Below, one piece after another: positions 51,939-61,007 of a stretch of DNA of 64,000 bases. The notes beneath the pieces are model-generated. The model was not told the origin of the DNA, did no database searches, and worked only from the letters and a program-made list of their open reading frames with translations. Made by a program: the position numbers and the translations under genes. The stretch comes from Candidatus Poribacteria bacterium (GTDB lineage Bacteria > Poribacteria > WGA-4E > WGA-3G). The stretch spans positions 1 to 64,000 of the forward strand of contig JAPPNJ010000053.1 of the NCBI GenBank assembly GCA_028818705.1. Reading direction: 5' to 3'. Position 1 is the first letter of the stretch; each line of letters opens with the position of its first letter.

Positions 51939-54440
51939 TTAGCGATTGAATAAGAAAGCGGGACTGTTAATTAGTGCCCACAACAAGTCTTGCGCGCCCT
52001 CTTCCTTCGACTCAGCATTTGCGAGATGCTCAATCGCTATTGCATATTCGTTCTTATCTGGTAACCGAGAAAACGTTGCGAGATATAACTCCTCAACGAG
52101 AACCCGGTCATCTTGATTCGTTTCGATGAATTGTGCGATACGTCCTTCTGGATCGATGAGTGCTTCGGCAACCGTCGGTCCATTAATGAGATTCATTGCG
52201 TGTGCGAGGCTGACCTCTGTGGTCCGTTCACATTCACAAGAGGTTTCGCGTTCAGGTCTACCAAATAACTTCAAAAATCCGTCATCTTTGACCTTGCTGT
52301 CCGGCAATTGCACGGCTCGGAAGTTCTTCGGCACCTCTTCAAATCGCGGTCGGCTCCCTGTTGCGACGCCGATAGCATCTAACAGCTGTTCTGCCGTCAA
52401 GCGTCTGGCGACAGCATGTGAAAAGTTAATTGTATCAGCCTTGTTCCACTTGTTGGTTTTGATGCTCTGTTGATAGGTTCGAGAACGGGTGATTGTCTTC
52501 ATGATATGCTTTATGTCAAATCCACTGTCCACGAAATCCTTTGTCAATGCATCAAGCAATTCAGGGTTGCTGGGTGGATTACTTGTGCGGATATCGTCTA
52601 CAGGTTCGATAATCCCGCGTCCCATAAAGTAGCTCCAAATGCGGTTCGCACCTGCCAGAGCAAACATCGGATTCTCTTCAGAGGTGAGCCACTCAGCCAA
52701 CATCTCACGCTTACCGTCGGCTTGCGCTGCAACTTCTCCGAATGGGACTGAGGGTTCAACAACCGCCAAAGTTCGGGGATGTTTCACAGGCTCTGGCGTA
52801 TAATTGGCGTAGACGATTTCATCACCGGGAAGTTGTCCTGGCTTGATTTTGACATCCGCGAAGAACGCACCGAGTTCGTAGTATTGGTTCTGCGTCCATT
52901 TTTCAAATGGATGGTCGTGACATTTGTTACACGAGAATCGAACACCTAAAAAGAGCTGCGTCGTATTCTCCACGGCGGCAGTATATTCACGAGAGACACG
53001 AAAATAACTCGCTGCAGGATTCGTGTAGGTGCTACCCGTAGCGGTAATTAGATTATGCACAAACTCATCATAGGGACGATTCTCGGCGATGGCTTGATGG
53101 ATCCACTGCTGGAAGAGCCAGACGCCACGCTCACCAAGGAATTTACGGTTGGACTGCAACAGATCTCCCCATTTGTGTGTCCAGTGATCAACAAACTCCG
53201 GGGTCTCAACGAGGGCATCAATGAGTTGCTCTCGTTTTGTTTTCGATGCAGTTTTGTCGGCCAGAAAACTTCGAACTTGCTTGGGGGTCGGTGGAATACC
53301 CGTTAAATCGAAATAGATACGCCGCACAAACTCCTCATCTGTACAGAGTTCGGAAGGTAGCACTTTCATCCGTTTTAGCTTATTGTGAACGTGCGTATCG
53401 ATATAGTTATATTCCGGAGTCTTAACCCATTTGTAGCCGCTCCTGTCGCCCATCACAATAATGTTGTTTGTGCTATAGGCACCTTCATAGCGGGTGAGAA
53501 TAGAGGTTTCACCGCGGCGTTCTGCGGTTACGACACCTTCATCTGTGACGTTTGCCACTTCAGTAGCACTACTTGTGAATTTTGCCTCGCGAGTAACATC
53601 CCGTGTTGTTCCATCCGAATAGTGTGCGATGACTATAAGTTGTTGTTTCATACCGGGTATCGCGAGTTCAGCGGAATCGGGGACAACTTCTAATCTTTGC
53701 ACGCGTTGCGTCGTATGAACATCAGGGATAGCACCCTCGGCGATCCACTGATGGATGACACTATAGTCTCGATTTCCTGGGACCAATACCTGTCCACCTT
53801 TGTGTGGCACCTCGGATGTCGGTTTCAGCAACATCAGGCTCTGTTCGGGGAACGCTCTGTTGAACCGCCGTCCAGATATATCCTCAATTAACAACTCATA
53901 ATCAAAATCGGGATCGTAGCCACGAAGTGAGAGTTTGAATCCATTTTTGCCTTTCGCTGCGCCGTGGCACGTTCCGTTATTACATCCAGCATGGCTCAGA
54001 ATAGGCATGACATCTCGCACAAAACTCACAGGTGGTGCCTCCATGCTCTTAACATTCACGGATAATTCGGTACGCATGCCCTTGACGCTAACGGTAATTT
54101 TCGTTGTGCCAACTGTCATCGGAAAGATATAGCCATCTTCATGCACCTTCACAAGCTGTGAAAGAGGTGTCAGCGCAGCCCACGGCGTTACATCTACCCA
54201 TGTACCATCTTTTGTCTTACCTGACACGAGCACACGCCTACCATCACGGGCGTGTTCCAATGTCAATGACTCCGGATGAACCCTCAACTCCGTTAAAGCG
54301 ACGTTTGCAAGCCAATCTTGCCCCGTCGGAACCTCTGCACTTGCGGTTTGCGCTACCTGATTCCACCCCGTTAATTGGAATGCGAAACAGATAAAACACA
54401 CAACAAGGAGCGTTGTTACAAAGTTAAACCTGGGTTTCAT
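51939..54440 (-). CDS. DUF1549/DUF1553 cytochrome-like protein with Ig-like domains
   Basis: An 833-residue exported protein. A signal peptide (residues 10-34) is followed by a bacterial Ig-like domain, then a cytochrome c-like site GCNNGTCHGAAKGKNGFKLS with CxxxxCH spacing. A second Ig-like domain carries TRDVTREAKFTSS. The DUF1549 part contains FVRRIYFDLTGIPPTP and CNKCHDHPFEKWTQ (CxxCH), and the DUF1553 part contains NRIWSYFMGRGIIEPVDDIR to SYQQS. ATG 54440 is preferred over the in-frame TTG just before it. It pairs with DUF1501 as in planctomycetes. The family probably degrades or binds complex carbohydrates; not proven. Confidence 0.9.
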   Translation of the reverse strand: MKPRFNFVTTLLVVCFICFAFQLTGWNQVAQTASAEVPTGQDWLANVALTELRVHPESLTLEHARDGRRVLVSGKTKDGTWVDVTPWAALTPLSQLVKVHEDGYIFPMTVGTTKITVSVKGMRTELSVNVKSMEAPPVSFVRDVMPILSHAGCNNGTCHGAAKGKNGFKLSLRGYDPDFDYELLIEDISGRRFNRAFPEQSLMLLKPTSEVPHKGGQVLVPGNRDYSVIHQWIAEGAIPDVHTTQRVQRLEVVPDSAELAIPGMKQQLIVIAHYSDGTTRDVTREAKFTSSATEVANVTDEGVVTAERRGETSILTRYEGAYSTNNIIVMGDRSGYKWVKTPEYNYIDTHVHNKLKRMKVLPSELCTDEEFVRRIYFDLTGIPPTPKQVRSFLADKTASKTKREQLIDALVETPEFVDHWTHKWGDLLQSNRKFLGERGVWLFQQWIHQAIAENRPYDEFVHNLITATGSTYTNPAASYFRVSREYTAAVENTTQLFLGVRFSCNKCHDHPFEKWTQNQYYELGAFFADVKIKPGQLPGDEIVYANYTPEPVKHPRTLAVVEPSVPFGEVAAQADGKREMLAEWLTSEENPMFALAGANRIWSYFMGRGIIEPVDDIRTSNPPSNPELLDALTKDFVDSGFDIKHIMKTITRSRTYQQSIKTNKWNKADTINFSHAVARRLTAEQLLDAIGVATGSRPRFEEVPKNFRAVQLPDSKVKDDGFLKLFGRPERETSCECERTTEVSLAHAMNLINGPTVAEALIDPEGRIAQFIETNQDDRVLVEELYLATFSRLPDKNEYAIAIEHLANAESKEEGAQDLLWALINSPAFLFNR

Positions 54441-54657
54441 CAAAAACTCGGCGTGAGACCCCCGACTGTAGCGACAGAGGAAACGCCGTCCTCCTTAAAT
54501 CTGATTTTTAGCGATTGGGTTCTCGCTTAGTTATTCTCCGTTGTTGAAAAAACGCGTTCTACCTAATTTGTAGCGAAGTGAGAAAATCTATGATCGTCGT
54601 TAGCGTGTAGTAAGTTATCTTAGCATTTGTGCTGATTCTGTATCAATAGTTTAGAGT

Positions 54658-55569
54658 TTAGGTAATATCCCAGAGCAAAACGGTATGGTCATCGCTCCCA
54701 CTGGCAAGAATGCCGCCATTGGGAGAATACTTAACGTTTCTGACACTGCCTGTATGTCCTGTGAGTGTGTCTTTAGGTTCACCTGTCTCAACGTCCCATA
54801 AACGGATGGTATTGTCGTTCCCTCCGCTCGCGACAGTTTTACCATCGGGCGAATATGCAACGCTCCAGACATAGCCTGCATGCCCTGTGAGTGTCGTTAT
54901 CAAACTCCTCTTGTCTGTACGCCACAACCGAACTGTACCGTCAATACTTCCACTTACAAGAATTTCTCCATCGGGTGAATAAGCGACTGAATCAACGATA
55001 TGCGTATGTCCTCTAAGGGTCGCTCTATGCTTTCCAGTAGCGGGATCCCACAACACAATAGTGTCGTCCCCTGTCCCCGCTGCGAGCGTTCTGCCATCAG
55101 GAGAATATGTGACACACCTGATAGAGTCTGCGCGCCCTTTGAGTGTGTCTTTAGCCTCCCCAGTGGCAGCATCCCACAACCATATTGTTCCATCCGTGCT
55201 TCCACTGGCGACGGTGGCACTATCTGGAGCATAGGCAACACTCCTCACAGCGTCTGTATGTCCTGTAAGCGTCGCTGTCGGAGACCCACCGATTGCGTCC
55301 CATAGTACGACTGTATTGTCTATACTTCCACTGGCAACCGCAGTGCCATCAGGCGAAAAAGCGACACATCTGACATACTCCTTGTGTTCAACAAGGAGAT
55401 TAAGTCCGAGTCCGCTGTCTACATCGTAGATCCAGACACCGATATCACACGCGACCGCGAGTTGCGTGCCATCCGATGAGAATGCTATATCTCCAGTTAG
55501 GTTCCCTTGATCGAGACGTGCTTTTGCCCCTTCAGGTAGATTCAATTGTGATTCTGTTTGTGCGTCCAT
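54658..55569 (-). CDS. WD40 beta-propeller protein
   Basis: A 303-residue protein consisting of seven WD40 blades of the type GHTDAVRSVAYAPDSATVAS..GTIWLWDAATGE, the last ending HTVLLWDI. No signal peptide or other domain is present, so it is a cytoplasmic protein-interaction platform. I start at ATG 55569; a TTG three codons earlier is less likely. Single gene between two unrelated genes. Confidence 0.92.
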   Translation of the reverse strand: MDAQTESQLNLPEGAKARLDQGNLTGDIAFSSDGTQLAVACDIGVWIYDVDSGLGLNLLVEHKEYVRCVAFSPDGTAVASGSIDNTVVLWDAIGGSPTATLTGHTDAVRSVAYAPDSATVASGSTDGTIWLWDAATGEAKDTLKGRADSIRCVTYSPDGRTLAAGTGDDTIVLWDPATGKHRATLRGHTHIVDSVAYSPDGEILVSGSIDGTVRLWRTDKRSLITTLTGHAGYVWSVAYSPDGKTVASGGNDNTIRLWDVETGEPKDTLTGHTGSVRNVKYSPNGGILASGSDDHTVLLWDIT

Positions 55570-55770
55570 ATTTTCCAATGATTTAAAGTGTCCTATTTGG
55601 GCGGAACTACAACCAAAACTTATATATTATTAATATTCCATATCTTCGTGTAATTGTGACGTAGAAAATGTCACTGTGACGTAGAAAAATCAGGTGGCAC
55701 GCGAGGATGTGACGTTTTTTGTATTTTTCGCCTGTGTCGAGTTATCAGGTTCACAGTAGAACACCTCGTT

Positions 55771-56628
55771 CTACTTCTGATTCTTCAAGTGCCCCCATAC
55801 TATCGGCAGTTTACCGCTGGCGGCGACATCCGCGAATTCTGATTCACTTGCCAACCAGTTGATGACGTTTTCGGTAAGCTGCTCCAACTGGTCGATATCT
55901 TTGTTATTCTTATGATAATTTGGGAGCCGCCAGTTCATGTTGAAGACTTTACCCTTACCCGCCTTCCAATAGCCGAACGCCGCAATCCGGTCACCCCAAT
56001 CGTTAGCAGGCGGTCCCCACGCGTTGGCAAGCGTAATAAAGTCCTTCCAAATTTTGTCGTAATAGTCGCCGCTCTTTGGATAGCCTGTGGAATTAACTTG
56101 GATTCTATCGTCTTCCTGCGGTTCCTTCTTGTCAATGCTCTTGAGTCCTTCTGTTAATCCTAACGCAACCGTCTCTTTAAGAACAGTAATACCGACCGCA
56201 ATACCGTCTTCTGCAACGGGACCGAACTGACGTGCCACTGCTTTTTCAAGTCCGAAGTTGGTCGCGTGCCGGATCGCCCACCCTGTTAAGAGGACAGCAC
56301 CTCCGCTTTCGGCGTAATCCATAAACGCGTCAATTTCTGGGTCAGACAATTCCCCCGGATCGGTATCGCCTTCATGCCACCAAACAACCCCGAACTGCTT
56401 GAATGTATCGCTCTTCAAATCTGCTTTGGCGAGTAACTCCGTCTTGAATGTTTCTTCAGCAAATTCCAACGCTGGCGCGGTGAAGGGACCGTTATCGCCG
56501 AGATAGACAAACCCGAGTTCTACTGCAGCATTGCCTATATTTATACCAAAAATGAGAAGAAATGTCAAACAAAATACAATTGGGCGAAATTTGTAAGCCA
56601 AATCTTGCGATTTAAAAGTTCGTTCCAT
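55771..56628 (-). CDS. Secreted amidotransferase-like (ThuA/GATase-fold) protein with C-terminal tag
   Basis: A 285-residue exported protein (signal peptide about residues 16-34). The core looks like a class I glutamine-amidotransferase-type flavodoxin fold: FGVVWWHEGDTD, FMDYAESGGAVLLTGWA and KGKVFNMNWRLPNYH resemble ThuA-type or DUF4960 proteins. No catalytic cysteine was recognised at the nucleophile elbow (GWAIRHATN), so catalysis is doubtful. The C-terminal KLPIVWGHLKNQK matches the tag shared with three other secreted proteins. The start is supported by GAGGAG just upstream. Confidence 0.72.
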   Translation of the reverse strand: MERTFKSQDLAYKFRPIVFCLTFLLIFGINIGNAAVELGFVYLGDNGPFTAPALEFAEETFKTELLAKADLKSDTFKQFGVVWWHEGDTDPGELSDPEIDAFMDYAESGGAVLLTGWAIRHATNFGLEKAVARQFGPVAEDGIAVGITVLKETVALGLTEGLKSIDKKEPQEDDRIQVNSTGYPKSGDYYDKIWKDFITLANAWGPPANDWGDRIAAFGYWKAGKGKVFNMNWRLPNYHKNNKDIDQLEQLTENVINWLASESEFADVAASGKLPIVWGHLKNQK

Positions 56629-56672
56629 ATCCGGCTCCTCTTATGCAACGTGGCGTGTGAAAACACATAATG

Positions 56673-57470
56673 TCACTCCAGTGGCAGAAAATTCGGGTTG
56701 TCGCGGAATTTGCGAAGGCGTTCATTTGCGGCTTTCACAAAATTCGGCTCAACCTCGAATCCGATGAAATCCCGCTGATGTCGTTTACATACAACTGGAC
56801 AGGTCCCGACGCCTGCAAAGGGATCCAAAACCAGATCGCCCGGTGATGAACTTGCCAAGACAATCCGCTCGATTAACCTTTCGGGTTTCTGGATTGTGTT
56901 GAGTGCCTTCCTACTGACCAATTCCTTTGATTTGTAGGTTAGTTGTTTTATATCTCCCCAAACGTCGCCTGGATTCTTGCCTTTTGGATTATATTTGGTC
57001 TTTCCAAATTTACCGTTGGTTACAGATGGCACATTTTCACACCGATTCCGATGTGCTAACTCAACGAGTTGGGCAACTCTTATTGCATCTAAGTTATAGC
57101 ACTGCGGTTTTTTGCCCTTGATGAAGTAGCAAATAATGTCGTAATTATTGGTGTAATTGATGCGTCCCTGTGCGAGCCGACTCGGTTGGTACCAGACAAT
57201 CTTTGAACGGAGATTTAAAAACTGCCGATAGTCTATAAAGTCGATGCAATCTGGTTTACCGAAGAGGTAAAGTGCGCCACCCTCCTTGAGTTTGGGTGCA
57301 AAACTTTCGATGAGTGTAAGATTAAATTCCTGAATTGACGGAATCCCATCCCACGGCTCATCCGTCACGCCATACGGTCCATCACACACAATCAAATCCA
57401 TAGAGGCATCCTCTACCTCTTTGAGTAGACTAAACGTGTCGCCACAATGGATGGTATTGCGTTCAAGCAT
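56673..57470 (-). CDS. Solitary DNA methyltransferase (Mod/N4-N6 type)
   Basis: A 265-residue methyltransferase of the beta group: the catalytic DGPYG precedes the AdoMet motif VLDPFAGVGTC, and a short recognition segment lies between. No restriction gene is next to it, so it may be an orphan epigenetic regulator or the remnant of a restriction system. It lies 30 bases downstream of a 30-residue membrane-peptide gene and is probably co-transcribed with it. Confidence 0.9.
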   Translation of the reverse strand: MLERNTIHCGDTFSLLKEVEDASMDLIVCDGPYGVTDEPWDGIPSIQEFNLTLIESFAPKLKEGGALYLFGKPDCIDFIDYRQFLNLRSKIVWYQPSRLAQGRINYTNNYDIICYFIKGKKPQCYNLDAIRVAQLVELAHRNRCENVPSVTNGKFGKTKYNPKGKNPGDVWGDIKQLTYKSKELVSRKALNTIQKPERLIERIVLASSSPGDLVLDPFAGVGTCPVVCKRHQRDFIGFEVEPNFVKAANERLRKFRDNPNFLPLE

Positions 57471-57500
57471 AATTTGGTTCTCTCAACTCCACCCGCAGGT

Positions 57501-57593
57501 TCAATCTTTACTGGCGTGGTGTATCGCTTTTCCAGCAACTATTCCGAGCCCAACGAGAAACACTACAAGTGCAGAAATTGGAATCCATTCCAT
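57501..57593 (-). CDS. 30-residue membrane peptide upstream of the methyltransferase
   Basis: A 30-codon ORF starting ATG 57593 with a perfect GGAGG ribosome site seven bases upstream. The peptide has one hydrophobic helix (PISALVVFLVGLGIVAG) and a short charged tail (HHASKD). The strong site and the close spacing to the methyltransferase gene argue that it is real. Function unknown. Confidence 0.6.
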   Translation of the reverse strand: MEWIPISALVVFLVGLGIVAGKAIHHASKD

Positions 57594-57651
57594 CACAAAA
57601 CCTCCAATTTATCAATTTGAGGTTTTGTCAAAAATCCCAATTGCGCAGGTT

Positions 57652-59100
57652 TTACATCGGTCCCACCCGTCGTGGTCCTATGTCCATGGCAAACATAGAG
57701 GCATCAAAATTTCGCTTTATCAATTCCATTTTGATGTTTTGCTTCACTGGTGTATGCCAGAGATTGTTAAACTCGTCCGGGTCATCAATAAGATCGTAGA
57801 GTTCACCTTCATCGTGTCCGTGATATACTACCAATTTGTAACGCTCATCTCGGTACATCGTTGCGAAAGAGTGATCCGGCAGATCAACGGCATCGTAGTA
57901 CTCGCATCGGACAAAGTCGCGGTGATAGTCCGCATCCACCTCTCCTCGGAGAATGGGCAGTAGCGATCGTCCGTGCATTTCGTCAGGCACCGTTAACCCT
58001 GCTAATTCCAAAAGGGTTGGTGCTTTATCAACGAGTTCAACGAGCGCATTGCTTCTCAAACCGCTCACAAATTGTCCTTGCCATGAGAAAATCAGTGGCA
58101 CCCTGACTAAACCCTCATAAAATCGGCACCCTTTCTGTATTAAGCCGTGGTCGCCGAGTGTCTCGCCGTGGTCGCTTGTGAAGATGATAACTGTATTTTC
58201 TCGCTGTCCCGTCTCTTCCAACGTTTCAAGGATCCTGCCCAATTGTTCATCAACGAGCTGAACCATGGCATAATAGGCGGCTATGAGCGTCTTAGCATCC
58301 CTTGCGCCGACAGCCTCCGCTTCTTGACGTGGGGTCTGGGGCAAGATCGGGCTACGGATGTCTAATTCATCTGGCACACGCCCTTTGGACTGAAAATCGA
58401 TGGCTTGCAATCGAGTCTGTTGTTCAAGATCACTCTCTCGAAAGAGCGGTTCCGGCATCTCCGCTGGATCATACTGTTCTCGGTGCGTCTGCGGCGGATT
58501 GAACGGTGGATGCGGATCGTAGATGTTGACGCTCGCGAGCCACGGCCCATCCCGTTCTTCACGGATGAACTCTATCGTTTTCTCGGCACACCAAGTCGTC
58601 TGATGTAATTCTGCCGGCACGCCTTCTGGATTCCGATTCAACTCACCGAGTATATATCCTTTTGAACGGACCCAATCTGCGTAGTCATGCCCCTGCTCCC
58701 AGTCATCGCGTGGGGCGTGGCTGTATTGCCAGTAGCGATACCCGTCGTCCGTGCGTGGTTCCACGCGACCGTAAGCACTTGCGAGATGAAGCTTGCCGAT
58801 CAGTCCACAATCATATCCGATGTCTGCGAGAGTACGCGTCACAAGCGGATACGCTGCTGGAAAGAAATCATTTCCGTTACGAAGCGCGTGCGTTGCACCC
58901 GGATACATACCTGTGAGAAAACTCGCTCGGCTCGGTGTACAGATAGGGCTCTGACAATAGGCATGCGTGAACGCTACCCCATCCGCTACTAAACTATCAA
59001 TGTGCGGTGTTAATACATAGGGATTGCCTAATGCGCCGATTGTGTCGTAACGTTGCTGATCTGTGCAAACCCAGAGTATATTGGGTGCCTTAGCAGCCAT
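57652..59100 (-). CDS. Sulfatase (formylglycine-dependent arylsulfatase family)
   Basis: A 482-residue sulfatase. Metal-binding NILWVCTDQQRYDTIG lies at the N-terminus, and the active-site motif CTPSRASFLTG has Cys54, the residue converted to formylglycine. TSDHGETLGDHG is the second metal motif. No signal peptide is visible, unusual for enzymes acting on polysaccharide sulfates, so it may work on intracellular sulfate esters. It starts 21 bases after the stop of the candidate selenoprotein gene, so the two are probably in one operon. Confidence 0.93.
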   Translation of the reverse strand: MAAKAPNILWVCTDQQRYDTIGALGNPYVLTPHIDSLVADGVAFTHAYCQSPICTPSRASFLTGMYPGATHALRNGNDFFPAAYPLVTRTLADIGYDCGLIGKLHLASAYGRVEPRTDDGYRYWQYSHAPRDDWEQGHDYADWVRSKGYILGELNRNPEGVPAELHQTTWCAEKTIEFIREERDGPWLASVNIYDPHPPFNPPQTHREQYDPAEMPEPLFRESDLEQQTRLQAIDFQSKGRVPDELDIRSPILPQTPRQEAEAVGARDAKTLIAAYYAMVQLVDEQLGRILETLEETGQRENTVIIFTSDHGETLGDHGLIQKGCRFYEGLVRVPLIFSWQGQFVSGLRSNALVELVDKAPTLLELAGLTVPDEMHGRSLLPILRGEVDADYHRDFVRCEYYDAVDLPDHSFATMYRDERYKLVVYHGHDEGELYDLIDDPDEFNNLWHTPVKQNIKMELIKRNFDASMFAMDIGPRRVGPM

Positions 59101-59121
59101 CGATTAGCCTCTTTGTGCGTG

Positions 59122-60720
59122 CTATTGAGTCGTCGCGTTAAATCCGGTCTCTTTAACAATGTTTGCGAGGTCAGCGGCAGTGACAGTATTCTTACGGACC
59201 TTAATGATTGCCTGATTAGGGAGAGAAACTTTAACACTGATAACGCTTTGGTGATGTGTAAGTGCATCCTGCACTTTTGCGACACAAGCCCCTCACGTCA
59301 TACCTGTAACAACCAAAGCGACATCCTCGCTGCCCGCTGGTTCAATTGGTACAGACATAAAGGCGTTCAGCAGTTTTCCAGAAGCGGTGTCAAATACCCG
59401 AATCTTTCCGTCGAAACCACCTGTAGCGAGTTGTTTACCATCGGGATGGAACGAGACTGCAAAGACGCCAACTGCATCGCCCTGCATAGATGCCAACCGC
59501 TTCCCATCTTCTACGTTGTAGACGCGGGCTTCGCCACCGGCGCAGCCTGTAGCAAACTGACTGCCGTCTGCTGAAAACGCGTAACCCTCAATCGAACCCG
59601 ATTGCGCTTCATAGGCTTGGATGAGGTTAAAGTCGGTATTGCCGACATCCCTTTGGATCTCGCGAAAAATCTTGTAGAGGCGAGGTATTCTATCTTCACC
59701 ACCACTTAGCACCTGATCTTCAGTGGGGTGTCGTGCGATGGTATTGATTTCGCCGTAGCCTTTGTTACTGGAGTTGATGTCGTCAACAAAAGAACCGGTG
59801 CTTACTTCAACCAATTTAAGAGCGGTATCCCGTCCGGCACTTACAAAATGCGACCCATCGGTGGAGAAAATTGTACCGAAGACCCAGTCGCTGTGGTTAT
59901 CGAATTTAATCAGTTCTTTTTCATCTGTAACGGAAAGGAGACGCACGGTTTGATCTGAACACCCGAAAGCAACGCGACTGGCATCTGGTGAGAAAGAGAG
60001 TCCGTACACGGTGTCATAACTGGAGCGCATCGCTTTAATGAGGGTATTCGTCGCGGTATCCCAGAGTTGTATTTCACCAAACTGCGCTGGGGATCCACCC
60101 GCTACTCCTAATATCTTTCCGTCTGTTGTGTAAGTGAGTGATTCTATGCGATGTGCCTTGCCTACCAAGCGCGCTTTGAGTTCAAAATTCGTTGTATCAT
60201 ACAATAAAACTTCGCGGAAGCCAGAAATGGCAAGCGTGCTACCATCGGGTGAATACGCGATAGCGGAGACGACGGGAGGTACTGTGTAAGTTGGATAATT
60301 TCCTTCACCCATATCATCGACTTCGTCGGGTGTGTCGTCGTTCGCACCTTCAAGGATCCAACGTCGGAAAAGTTCAACTTCTTCAGCGGAAAGCGGTTCC
60401 ATGTTCTGCGGCATCGCGGGTTCATCACCGGAAATGAGCTTAATGATGAGACTTTCATCGGGTTTTCCTGGGATGATTGCCTCTCCCGCCATTCCGCCCC
60501 GTTTTAGGTCGGTATAGGTTGTTACAATCAGGTCGCCATTCGGATCACCGGGGTGATGGCATCCTTGACAACTCCGTTTGAGAATCGGGACAATTTGTGC
60601 ATGGTAGCTGACTGCTGAACCTGAAGCATGATTGTCCGCCGTTACAAACGGGCCCCATACTACAAAACAGAACAGATATACTGCTAAATGAATCATAAAC
60701 CTCGATCGCGATTTATTCAT
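59122..60720 (-). CDS. Candidate selenoprotein: cytochrome c - WD40 propeller - HMA domain, read through UGA
   Basis: A predicted 532-residue exported protein if UGA codon 476 (59293-59295) is read as selenocysteine. Residues 1-28 are a signal peptide. CQGCH at 51-55 with HPGDPNGDL marks a planctomycete cytochrome c domain. Residues 155-455 are WD40 blades (PPVVSAIAYSPDGS, VYGLSFSPDASRV, VFAVSFHPDGKQL). The region then enters an HMA domain (PAGSEDVALVVTGMT), the UGA, and GACVAKVQDAL..VISVKVSLPN..TGFNATTQ. The UGA lies exactly at the first Cys of GMTCxxC, giving UxxC. HMA domains bind Cu(I), Hg or Zn. If UGA is a stop, the protein ends without a metal site. ATG 60720 is preferred; the promoter is at 60807-60836. 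Confidence 0.82.
59255..59286 (-). promoter_or_regulatory. Candidate bacterial SECIS hairpin
   Basis: On the minus strand, 23 bases after the UGA, AAGTGCA-GGA-TGCACTT (59260-59276) forms a 7-bp perfect stem with a three-base loop starting GG. TGTG and CACA just outside can extend it. Bacterial SECIS hairpins lie about 16-37 bases downstream of the UGA with a G-rich loop; the E. coli fdhF element has a similar GCAGGTCTGC top. The folding is by eye. Confidence 0.75.
59293..59295 (-). other. Predicted recoded UGA (selenocysteine) codon
   Basis: The codon lies between Thr of GMT and GAC, inside a full HMA domain, and the frame stays open for 56 more codons to TAG at 59122. Recoding as Cys, Trp or Gly is possible but less likely, because ordinary genes here use UGA as stop. 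Confidence 0.8.
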
Positions 60721-60806
60721 ATTTGTCGAAAACCCTCCCACCCGTTACGGTGTGGTTCTATAGCAAGCTGCGCCAAGAATGTCGTGGTTAACATATTTTT
60801 GCAATA

Positions 60807-60836
60807 ATTATACCACATTTTCACAATGAAATTCAA
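60807..60836 (-). promoter_or_regulatory. Probable promoter of the candidate selenoprotein gene
   Basis: On the minus strand, TTGAAT (60831-60836) and TATAAT (60807-60812) are 18 bases apart, about 90 bases before ATG 60720. Confidence 0.6.
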
Positions 60837-60863
60837 GAAAAAAATCGTGTCAAATATTTCCAG

Positions 60864-60892
60864 TTGACATCTGTTGAAAAATAGGATATACT
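60864..60892 (+). promoter_or_regulatory. Consensus promoter of the YceI gene
   Basis: TTGACA (60864-60869) and TATACT (60887-60892) are exactly 17 bases apart and face the YceI gene at 61008, giving a leader near 110 bases. It diverges from the selenoprotein promoter. Confidence 0.8.
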
Positions 60893-61007
60893 TCTTTTGC
60901 CTAATATAATCCAAGTTGCCAGTTTGTAGCATAACCCGTTGGGTTAATATAAGGCTATATTTTCCTATGAAACACACTTATCAAACAAATCGAAGGAGAT
61001 TTTTTTC

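Noticed and set aside
59293..60720. WD40 protein ending at the UGA as an ordinary stop
   Set aside because: The downstream frame encodes the rest of the HMA domain with full conservation, the UGA sits at a metal-ligand Cys, and a SECIS-like hairpin follows. The ordinary stop remains possible only if selenocysteine machinery is absent.
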